A DNA stretch of 64,000 nt. Source: Curvularia sp. ZM96 (taxonomy: Eukaryota > Ascomycota > Dothideomycetes > Pleosporales > Pleosporaceae). Shown piece after piece: positions 54,866-64,000 of the stretch. The notes below the pieces were generated by a model. The model worked only from the letters and a program-made list of their open reading frames with translations. It was not told the DNA's origin and ran no database searches. Location of the stretch: assembly GCA_022457065.1 (NCBI GenBank), contig JAJGBQ010000005.1, forward strand, positions 2,666,001-2,730,000, read 5' to 3'. Positions within the stretch are counted from its first letter, which is position 1. Each line of letters starts with the position of its first letter. Made by a program: the position numbers and the translations under genes.

Positions 54866-57800
54866 TGCGTAGTAATAAAGAATGCGACAAGTACAACGGC
54901 GAGGCACGTGCTTTGAAAACGACCAGAAAAGAAACGAGTGACTGAGTTGAAACACAACTGGCCTGATCGATCGAATACACCAGGGCGGATGCCATATATA
55001 ATGATTATCTCTGTTCCGTGCTTTACGTCAACTCTATGTGCTTTGCTTAACTTTGGATAGTGGTATACGGCGAAGCGAGGGCTAAGCCCAAAATTCCACA
55101 GACATGAGACACTAGTATCGAGTGTATTGACTGAAGAAGGAAATCTTAAGAATGAGCGGGACGCTGTTTTCCCCAAATAATTTTCGCGAGCGAATCGTAT
55201 GGAGAGAAAAGCGAGCGCATATTTCTTTTAGCACATGGTGTCAGATGCCAAAAAACGCCATACAAGCGCCACATATGGGCTGATCCCACGCAGGGCACGA
55301 AATCAGCCATTCAATCCCAACAGCACGTATATCGGTACAAGATCTGCAGTAAGGCCAGTCGTGGCTTCGCTTGTCTTTGCTCGTTACAAAAGCAACGCAC
55401 GGTACTCAGTGCCGGTTCCTGCATGAAATGGCATAGGGGATGTGCAGCTAAATAACGTAGATGTCTTGGAGACAACACCCACCTGAGCGCGTAGCCAGCT
55501 ACTCATAGTGAAGACAATGCACCATCTCTTGAAGCGCAATTTCGGGCAGTTCGTGATGCGCGAATCGCTAGGTTGTGGAGCCAAGCCAAGATACATTGAA
55601 CAGTTGCATTTTCTCTTGTCGCGAGCCCAAAGTGTTCTCAAGGTACCACATGCTCACACGAGCAGCCTCGTAACGGCGGCCCACAAAGCCCAGACGGGGA
55701 TGAGATTGTGGAGATTCCGCATGCCGATGGCGCGGCGCAAAAAAGTAATAATAGTGCCGAAGCGACAACTGCGATGTGAGAATAAGCTATGCCCAGCTGT
55801 GGACGGCGGAATCAGTAAAGGGGCCAATTTTGCATCATCTTCTAGTCATTGCAATAGGTCGTTAATGTCAGGTACGAACATGGACCATACTTTCCCATAC
55901 CTATCCTATGCAATGCGACTGGAATGTTCGTATCCCTGTGCATTTTACTAACTTACCTCCTCTTCTAGGCAACATCATAAGAACGGTAGGTGTGAAATCT
56001 CCTAGGAGCTGCTTTTCTATCCGCATGGCGCGGCGTGTGATTCGAATGCATAAGAGCTGACGCAGACGCGCCACATATGTGATTGCTGGTCAGGCGAGAT
56101 GTTCTGGATTTCCAACGTGTCTTAGTGTGTTGGCCAAAGAACTTACGTTTCTTATACCTAGTGCCTAGGCGCCGAGGCTTGCCCTGGGTACACGACCAAA
56201 TGTCAGCTTAGTCTACAAGGCACCGCGACTGAGAAGGTGCCAATGCTTCTCACTGCCAACTCTTTAGACCAACGCCCTCTATTGTCTTATCCTCAGTCTT
56301 GCCACCACGGTTTCAGCCTCTCGCCTGGAATGACTGCGTATTTGATCCATCCTCAGTGGTGGCGCCTATCGAAAATGCCGCGCATCCGGTGAGCGGCTTC
56401 GAATACTACCACGAGCCCGCCAGCAAGCTTCTCTTCGCTTGACAGCCGACATCGCATCGAGAGAGGCACAGAACATGAGCCTGGGCTAGAAGCGCTACTT
56501 TGTTGTGGAGCGAGTCCCCAAGATCCATCATAGTCGTCGAAGAATCATCTACAAGTCGATAATTGCAGAAGCGACCATAAAAAACAGCCGCAAGATCGGT
56601 CTATCAAGTCTTGTTTTGTTTTTTGTAAACTACTGCCACTTTGCAGCGTCTATGAGTGTTTGCAAGTGCGGCCTTCCACTTAGCCAATTGTGTCTTTGGC
56701 GCGTTGTTGATACAAAGCCTTTCTGCACTGTCCCCAAACTATAGCACCAGCCCTGGTCGGCCTGTTCTGAATGAATGTTGAAGAAGAAACAGTTGGACAG
56801 TATCTCGTCGGGTGATCTGACACCATGATTCAAAAGTCGGATTCCCTGTCCAGCTTTGCGGTAATGCGGTACGACAGACGTTAAGACGAACAGAACCCTG
56901 GGGGGCTACGAAGAAAGCGGGAAAACGTTATCGGAAACCGTTACGAAGAGATTAAGCGGAAGTACCTACACGCCTTATCAGTTATCGTCTCGCAGCTCAA
57001 CATAGTCAATAGACTTTCGGAAGCAGACAGTCATAACAAAACTTTCGCCTAGGTGCACCCTAGTCTCAATGACGTTTGTTTACATGATCTGAAGCTGCTG
57101 GCAGATGTAGTCTGGGCATATGCGTTAGGGGTAGCCTCACGGTCGTGGAGCTCTGCATATTACACACTGAAAATTTTACCAGTGTTAGTCGGTACCGAGG
57201 ATATGCTTGCCGACCCGCTTTATCGGAAATTTCGAACTGTAAAAGAATCTAGGGCCAGCAGTAGACACACCAGGGAATCCCAGAATAAACAGATGGTCAA
57301 TGACTGCCTGTTTGGCTACCGAATAATTTGTCTGGTTGACATGAGTTTCAATAAGGCGGTATCAAGGAGAGCGCACGAAAACCCAAAATCTCCTCGATAA
57401 GGTAAAGAAGAAGGGAGTAGGGTCATTACGGCAAGCCAGTGTAATAATAGGTTCACAGCAAAAGGTATGACCAAGGTCTTGGAATAGAGCGAGATCTATC
57501 GAAAATAGATAGCTTGTTGGCACGGCAGTTGGGTAGCCTTCAAAAATAGGTCTTGATGTGTGACTGAAGAGGCTTATCAAGGCCACACCCTTTTCGACTC
57601 GAATAGCGCCAGCAGTGGGGGTTATGGCCTAAGGTGGGGGAGAAGGTCAATAGCGCGTAAAACAATCTGAACGAAACAGCACTAATCTTAGTCTGCAAAC
57701 AACGTCATCTACTTTACCGATCATTTTAACCGCTTTTCAATGCGTATTCCTGCGGGATTGGGCTGGCGCCAACATGGGATCAGCATCCATGGAGTGATCG

Positions 57801-58839
57801 TGCAGAGCGTGTTTCGCCTGGCTCCACTACAGTGTTTCACCTTGGCGCGCGCAGGACAAGCACTTGTCGTTGGACTATAGCTGACACGCCTCGTGGACCG
57901 AGTTCGGGATAAGCAGTAACGTCTTCATGGTAAGGTTCTTTATACTCTTCCGGATAAACTGCAGAATAATCAACATTATCATGCAGTTGCACTCAGAGGG
58001 TGAGGAGTTCTTCTGTAGGAGCTCACGCCACTGGTGCTTGACCCGCAGTGTATTTCATCGCGCAGATTGGTAAAATTGCACAGCGCAGCCCATGATTAAA
58101 GCCACCCGCTCAACGGGACGACAGCATCGGAGGAGGCCAGTACGTACGAAGTAGTATAGAGGTCCATGACGCGGTCTGCCGAAAGCTAGTTTTGGATGGA
58201 TATTATACCGGGTGTCAGGACTGGGATGCCTGCAAATAATGCAGCCTCCAGCAACACACAACGAAGACCCCAGGTTGGAGTTCAGTATACAAGCAGAAGT
58301 CGAGCAAATGTCGACAACGGTCAAGAGGATGCTTGAGAGAGCCCCTGCAATGCCCCAAAAATCTCGCCTATGTCATGACCATACCCGGGCTAAGCCCGTC
58401 CCGGCAAAGGCTCCCGGCGCTAGCTTGTGCCGGGCATCTGTCAGTTTCTCGAACGCGACCCACCCACCTGGTTCTGGCTCGCAGACTCCTCGTTGTGGCA
58501 TAGCATACGTTCCTTCGTTCATGTCTCCCGCCCGTTCTTCAAACACGTTGCGCCCCTGCGCCGCAGTCAATATTGGATGGCTAGCAGACGAAACGGCTAA
58601 ACATGACTATGCTAACTGTTTCTCGGCCTCACGGGCTGGGACCAATTCCTACGCAGGACAATATAAGCCGCCGTGCCCTCCACCCCATCTAACGGCAACG
58701 CAGCTGCGCTGGACATTCTCTCTTTGCAAGACTTCGTCATTCATCCGTTCTTTGTTTTTTTCAGTCACTCTTTAGTCACTCATTTGACTCGTCATTCATT
58801 CTCCACAACATCGCTACTGCTCCAACAACACTACACACC
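54866..58839. other. Four-kilobase region without a recognised gene
   Basis: The longest gene-free stretch. It contains the oxidase promoter at the left (TATA-like word at 54993-55000) and the AA9 promoter at the right. Frames up to 187 codons (58212-58775, +) overlap promoter motifs and lack family features. No internal repeat was evident by eye. Composition is close to the window average, unlike the AT-rich island. Confidence 0.5.
58642..58668 (+). promoter_or_regulatory. Core promoter words of the AA9 gene
   Basis: ccaat at 58642-58646 and atataagc at 58661-58668, about 170-200 nt before the ATG at 58840. The TATA word and a following CT-rich leader suit a strongly regulated secreted-enzyme gene. 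Confidence 0.5.
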
Positions 58840-60206
58840 ATGAAGACCGTAGCAGCTCTCGCCGCCTTTGCGGCCATGGCCAACGCCCACGCCACCTTCC
58901 AACAGCTCTGGAAGAACGGAGAGGATCTTGAGAGCACCTGTGCCAGGTTGCCTTCCACCAACAGCCCTGTCGAGGACTACACCAGCAAGGCTCTTCAGTG
59001 CAATGTTAGCCCTGCCCCCGCCAAGGGAAAGTGTGCTTTCGAGGCTGGTGACACTGTCACCATTGAGATGCACCAGCAGACCAACAGCCGTGACTGCAAG
59101 ACCGAGGCTATCGGTGGTGCTCACTGGGGTCCTGTCCTTGCATACATGTCCAAGGTCGAGGACGCCGCCACTGCTGATGGTTCCAGCGAGTTCTTCAAGA
59201 TCTATGAGAACACCTGGGCCAAGAACCCAGCCGCCTCCCAGGGAGACAACGATTTCTGGGGAACAAAGGACCTCAACTACAACTGTACGCCACTCACTTG
59301 CCCACACTGTACTCTGCTAACGGAACTATAGGCGGAAAGCTCAGCTTCACCATTCCTAAGGATCTCGCCGCTGGTGACTACCTTCTCCGTGCTGAGGCTA
59401 TTGCCCTCCACGCCGCTGGCCCTGCTGGTGGTGCTCAGCACTACATGACCTGCTACCAGCTCACCGTTACCGGTAGCGGTACTCTTGAGCCCAAGGGTGT
59501 TACCTTCCCCGAGGCTTACAGCAAGACTGGCCCAGGTCTCGGCTTCTCCATCCACGCCAACCTCGACTCCTACCCCGCCCCTGGCCCTAAGCTCATCGCT
59601 GGTGGTAGCACTGGCACTCCTGAGCTTCTCACCTTCGGCAAGCTCTCCGGTGCCCCTGCTGCCCCTGCTACTGGTGGCGATAAGGCTCCTGCCTCTTCCG
59701 CTGCTGCTTCATCTGTCGCTGCCTCGTCTGCTGCTTCGACCCCTGTTGCTACCAGTGCCGTCGAGGAAGTCAAGCCCTCCGCTGCTCCTGTTAGCAACAG
59801 CACTTCCACCGCTGTCGTCGCTCCCACCACTATGATGACCTCTGTCCGCCCCACTACCACTGCCTCGCCTTCCGGTTCTGCCAAGGAATACGAACAGTGC
59901 GGTGGTATGAACTTCAAGGGCTCCAACCAGTGCGCCGAGGGTCTTGAGTGCAAGCAGTTCAACCCCTACTACTCTCAGTGCATCAAGTCCGGAGCCAATG
60001 CCCCCGCCCAGCCAGCTCAGCCCGCTCCTGCTGAGCCCAAGCCCGAGCCTACTAGCGTAGCTCCCTCGGCCAACGAGCCCAGCGCACCTGCCACTGGTGC
60101 CGGTGAGAAGAAGTACACCCTCGAGTCTTTCATTTCCTTCCTCGAGGAGGAGGCTGGAAGCGCCTCTGCTGCCAAGATCCGCCGTATGATCGAGGCCCTC
60201 ATGTAA
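58840..60206 (+). CDS. AA9 lytic polysaccharide monooxygenase with CBM1
   Basis: Two exons (58840-59284 and 59332-60206, intron 47 nt) close to 439 aa. A 16-residue signal peptide ends at ANA, exposing His17 as the mature N-terminus (HATFQQLW). The copper histidine brace is H17 plus H95 (GGAHWGPV), and the axial Tyr is Y186 in GAQHYMTC; H175 is the second-sphere His. These enzymes cut cellulose or other beta-glucans oxidatively outside the cell. A Ser/Ala/Pro-rich linker leads to a CBM1 at about 334-366 (YEQCGGMNFKGSNQC...NPYYSQC), then a second Pro linker and a conserved-looking C-terminal tail KYTLESFISFLEEEAGSASAAKIRRMIEALM. AA9 proteins normally end at the CBM1, so the tail is unusual. 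Confidence 0.95.
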
Positions 60207-60695
60207 CGCGAACGCACGCCTTACAAAGAAGAAAAAAAGATCCCTTCTGTATATATACATACTTTTCTCCCTAGATGGTGAAAGCTTCGATTCTTGTAGT
60301 GTTGTTTATTATCATTTCGAATGACGAAATCTTGTTCATACTTTGGTGTTCTCATCTGCTACAGTGACATGTTGTGATTGACATTGTGATCCCTGCTATG
60401 CGAAACATGTTTATTCTCACCGCAAGCACGCTTGGATTCATGAATCCGAATATTAAGTCGTACTATACTGATAGAGTGTATTCTTGTCATTATTTACTTC
60501 CGTATCCCTATCCTATTCAAATGTATCGTGCTTGAAATGAACTAAAATAAACACCAAACATTATCATACATGATCTAAAAAAAAACCAAGAATGCCTGTA
60601 TTTCTATACACCAACACGCCAAAGCGTTCTTTGCAAATCGTTCGCGTATGTTGCCAGTTTCTCGCCAAAAAAAAAGAAAAAAAACCCCCGGGACC
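60207..60695. other. Convergent spacer, nothing seen
   Basis: 3' UTRs of the AA9 and peroxidase genes. A-rich runs near 60550-60690; no gene. Confidence 0.5.
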
Positions 60696-61694
60696 TTAAA
60701 CCCGGAATTTTGCGCTCATTCTCTCGGTGAATTTCGCGTTGAACTCCATCCTCCGTTGACTCGTGCTGCTGTCAGCGATGAGGCCAGAGCAATCTTGAAG
60801 TTGTCCTACGTCATTGCCTACAACCGCGAATCTATTCCAGGCACTGACGAAGGCGGCAGCCCATTTGTCTGCTGATTCGGCAAATGATGACCATGTAGCT
60901 TCAGTCTGCAATGCAAGCGTCAGTTAAGATGTATTATTAAAGTGTGGAAATGTACCAAAAAAAGAGTATTAAAAATAGATGTGGTGTGCAGGACACGGAG
61001 AAAAGGGAAAACGTACCTCCGTTGCATTCGACATCAAACGGTCGCTCTGTAGACTATACGGGGCCGTGCCTTCCTTAGTCTCCTTGTAAAATGCCGTATC
61101 GTAGATTCCTGGCGTCGAATCCAGGGGCTTGCCCGCCTGCGACGGATCGTCGGTGAACTGCTGGGCGACGCTGTGCGTTCCTAGGAGCGCCACTACATCA
61201 TCTGCCGAGAACCCTTTTGCCGCGAAAGCTGACAAGATATTGCTGACCGAGTCGCGACTTGACGGCACACCACCCATAGCTGCTGCAGCGCTGTTGTCTT
61301 TCCGGCCGACGAGAGCTTGCACCCGGGGACCCAACGGGCAGGCAGAGATTGCGGTTGCGGCGGCGAATTGGATCATGTCTGCAGCGCCGACTTTGTACTT
61401 GTCGGTCCAGCCCTTGAGTTTCCCGCATATGCTGACGAGACCTGAGTTTTCGCGGCGCGAGCACTCGTCTGAGAGGATGAGACTGCCGTCACAACCGTTG
61501 TTGATACAGTCATGGAAGGGGGCGCGGATGGCGGCATGAGCCTCAGGGTTACAGCCTGCGAATGCTGATTGCAGTTCCGAAGCTACGTCTTTCCATACCG
61601 ACGGGCAACTGTCGGCGCGGGACCAAGAGCCGAAAGCTGAAATGGGCGTTGTGGCCGCAAGGGCGAGGAGCGTGATAGAGATAGGAAAATGCAT
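60696..61694 (-). CDS. Secreted class II (fungal) heme peroxidase
   Basis: Two exons (61694-61017 and 60905-60696) close to 295 aa. A signal peptide of about 20 residues is followed by the secretory-peroxidase fold: distal Arg57 and His61 in RAPFHDC, the calcium site GCDGSLILSDE, GADMIQFAAATAI, and proximal His174 in LLGTHSVAQQF, with SRDSVSNILSAFAAKGFS before it. Several cysteines fit the class II disulfides. The enzyme oxidises substrates with H2O2 outside the cell. I did not see the tryptophan of lignin peroxidase or a clear Mn-binding triad, so it is best called a generic peroxidase. The short length (family often 330-380) reflects a brief C-terminus. A TATA-like run lies at 61952-61960. 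Confidence 0.93.
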
Positions 61695-63563
61695 CGAGGG
61701 CACACTAGAAGAGACTGACTAGAGGAAAGAAGGATAAAAGAGATGCTAAAGACGAAGGAAAAAAAACAGGAACCAAAAGTAGGAATAGAACCAGAATTCG
61801 CCGTGTGTTGTGTCGGTGTGTACAGTTATAAAGATGAAATAGAGAATAAGGATAGGGTAACAAGTCTGATGCAGAAAAGGAACAACTTCGATATCGTGAA
61901 CCGTGATTGAAACACAACGACAAAACGAAAGTGTGGAAACAAACACTGGATTATATATAGTTGACCTTGAGCTGCTGCGGTCTGCTCATCATGGCATGAG
62001 ACGAGTATTCCGTAGGACTTCCACCCTGCTTTCCAAGAAGTCAACACTTGACCTCGCTAGAGCATGATCTTACTCACATGGTGGCTCCCTCCCTCATGAC
62101 TAAAGCACCAAATGTATTGTTTGCTGCGGACGATGGCGCTTACCAGCCCCACAAGCCATAGTCTTGTTATGGCACGGCGCACAGCATTGGCGGACGAATC
62201 GTGGCCAATGCGAGACCTATCGTTGTGGGACGCTGGCAACGTTGTAGTGCTGAGCCGAACTGCTAGCGTGGGCAATAAGACCTAGTAGCTTATTCATAGC
62301 AACAGTGCTGACCTGCGCCTTAGGGCGGAGTGCACGACGCCAGATCTACAGCGACGGGCCAACAAAGTCCCGCCACTGCGGGGACTTGCAGTGGCGGTAC
62401 AGCTGGTCGGGTCTCAGTGTGGAGAGCCGAAAAGCTGAACTGGGTGCTTGTCGAAGGCGGCTTACTGCTTCTGTGTGTGCATATCATCACCTACAACATC
62501 TTGTTCTGGGCACTGCTGAGCGGTAAAGCATGGCGGAAGAGCCGTCAGAATCACGCCTGGATCCGCGACCGCCGCTGTGCTTGGCATGAATGGTTGCTTT
62601 ACTCTGTCATGCGCTCTTTCAGGTGCCTGGATAAGATACACCGCCTGCACCCGACTCCCTCGCGAAACAATTGCCTTGAAAAGTTGCCCCGTCTCCTCGA
62701 TGCTCCCTTGACTGCCAATCACCCCACCTGTCCGCTCTCCTATGCAAGTCATCGATTATCCGAGCAGCATGATTGGTCATGCGTATGCAAGGCTGAAGAT
62801 CGAAGTCGAATCAAGCTTTGACTACGGAACTGTGGCGTTACGGGTATCAAAATGAGGGCGGATATAACGGGTGCGCTCATCGCGGGAGAGAAATTGAGTT
62901 TAGGTCAGTGACAACTCACCAGAATCTAGTATACTCCAAGGTCGCTGGAGTACATGTGCATACATGTAGGGCCCTGAGGAAGTGGGTCCAGGGTGACATT
63001 TTAGTCGCTGTACCCTAGTGTAATGTTCTCGGGATAGTCATCCTACATGAGAGTTTTTCGCTTTCTGCATAGAACGCCATCCAGAACACCCTCTATTCTG
63101 CGCTATGTGGCCTTTCGATAGTTTTGTTGAGATGTGGACGGAAATTGTTGATCTGAATCATTATGGCCGTGCTGGAGCATGATAATGCTGTGGCACCGGC
63201 GGCAAGTTCATGGTTGTACAGTATTTGAAAAAGGTATGCCGAGAAGCTGAGCAACATGGACACTGACTAGATAAGGCAGGTCAGTGTCGATCTCGAACCA
63301 CATGGTCCTAGATATGTCGTACAACCAGTCTCTCGTTTACACTATGAAATCTGCTCTTCCACCAGCAATTCATTGTTGAACCGTGACCAAACTTTCCTTG
63401 TAGAACGTGCCATCGGTCGATTCTCCAAAACAAGGGTCGCCACGTACCATGTAATCGATCGATGAAGCGGTAGCTAGGCTGCTACCGACTAATATCGCTA
63501 TGCAGTTCCCAATATGAGTGACAGTGACAATTCTAGCGATAATACCAGGTTTACCATGTTGTT
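61695..63563. other. Intergenic, about 1.9 kb, nothing certain
   Basis: Contains the peroxidase promoter at the left. A 163-codon + frame (62330-62821) with one hydrophobic segment and a 65-codon minus frame (63370-63567) are possible but unsupported. No repeat seen. Confidence 0.45.
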
Positions 63564-64000
63564 TCAATCGGAGTGACCGCCCGTGTTTGCCTCCGCATGA
63601 CGATTGTTGTTATTTGTAGCTGGAAAATGGACCGTATGCTCTGCGAATTCATCTATTGGCATCACCTCGTGGAGCCAATCGAGCACATTGTGGTTGCTCT
63701 TCCGACAATCCCATGCTAGGTGTGGTTCATCTCGTACGCGTGCTGTCCATGTTACCGTATTCCAGGGGTCTTCGGCCGCAACTAGCCGAAAATACTTAAG
63801 TCTCTGGCATGCCTTCAACGCGCCCCCCATTGAGCACCACCTACTCGTGTATAGTCGGATATTGGAAAAGACAATGTATTGGAGCGATGATGAATGAGCT
63901 TGGACTAGATCAGCTAGGTCCTTTCCATGGGGTGCACAGTTCATAATTTCGAGCGTTTCGAGGTTTGGCAGCCGGCAAGAAGTAGCCAAGGAAGTCACCA
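63564..64000 (-). CDS. 3' part of an unrecognised gene, possibly F-box/LRR type; 5' end outside the window
   Basis: The minus-strand frame is open from the window edge to a TGA at 63566-63564, about 145 codons, so the start lies beyond 64000. It begins LPNLETLEIMNCAPHGKDL and continues with LKACQRLKYFRLVAAEDPW, which look like leucine-rich repeat strands of fungal F-box proteins. The end has an Asn/His-rich stretch. Identity is tentative because the N-terminal part is missing. Confidence 0.55.
   Translation of the reverse strand, partial: VTSLATSCRLPNLETLEIMNCAPHGKDLADLVQAHSSSLQYIVFSNIRLYTSRWCSMGGALKACQRLKYFRLVAAEDPWNTVTWTARVRDEPHLAWDCRKSNHNVLDWLHEVMPIDEFAEHTVHFPATNNNNRHAEANTGGHSD

Noticed and set aside
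57053..57400. 115-codon + frame in the 4-kb gene-free region
   Set aside because: No domain, and surrounding sequence shows no splice or promoter support.
58212..58775. 187-codon + frame before the AA9 gene
   Set aside because: Overlaps the CCAAT/TATA words and leader of the AA9 gene; no domain or signal peptide.

Overview
The window is nuclear DNA from a filamentous ascomycete (Pezizomycotina), most likely a dothideomycete of the Pleosporales type. The pointers are spliced genes with short introns (mostly 48-80 nt) that carry CTRAY branch sites, a HET-domain gene, a TPP riboswitch in front of an NMT1/THI5 gene, AA9 and class II peroxidase enzymes, LysM and polysaccharide-deacetylase genes, and an AT-rich patch with RIP-like transition mutations. 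I assigned about 30 protein genes by joining exons by eye at GT/AG sites (one GC/AG) until the frame closed. The exon sets are models; no transcript evidence was available.

Layout. 0-12 kb: 3' end of an unknown gene (+), a secreted polysaccharide/chitin deacetylase (-), a vacuolar-type Ca2+/H+ exchanger (-), a membrane-anchored LysM protein (+), and a homeodomain plus zinc-finger regulator (+). 12-18 kb: an AT-rich, gene-poor island. It holds decayed duplicated blocks, a tiny six-cysteine secreted protein gene (-, 12743-12993) and a HET-domain gene (+) lying between two diverged direct repeats. 17.9-24 kb: TPP riboswitch and pyrimidine synthase NMT1/THI5 (+), mitochondrial SLS1 (-), NT-C2 protein (-). 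24-35 kb: TAD1 tRNA deaminase (+), F-box-like protein (+), degenerate RAD51-family protein (-), metallothionein (-), TBC RabGAP (-), Mediator MED31 (-). 35-50 kb: PAL1 (+), WHI5/NRM1-like repressor (-), intracellular GH5 (+), two neighbouring disordered proteins with CaaX tails (+,+), a multi-pass membrane protein (-), and an unknown coiled-coil protein (-). 51-64 kb: SDR oxidoreductase (-), multicopper oxidase with a long N-terminal extension (-), a 4 kb gene-free stretch, AA9 lytic polysaccharide monooxygenase with CBM1 (+), class II peroxidase (-), and the 3' part of an unknown gene (-).

How it fits together. Most genes are conserved housekeeping functions: thiamine synthesis, mitochondrial expression, tRNA editing, transcription, cell-cycle entry, membrane traffic and morphology. 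The right end concentrates secreted redox enzymes suited to plant polymers. The island at 12-18 kb is the accessory compartment. The least expected signal is there: a small spliced gene too short for ordinary ORF calling whose product has a signal peptide and a cystine-knot cysteine pattern, next to RIP-like repeats and a HET gene. I saw no CRISPR array, rRNA, convincing tRNA or intact transposase.
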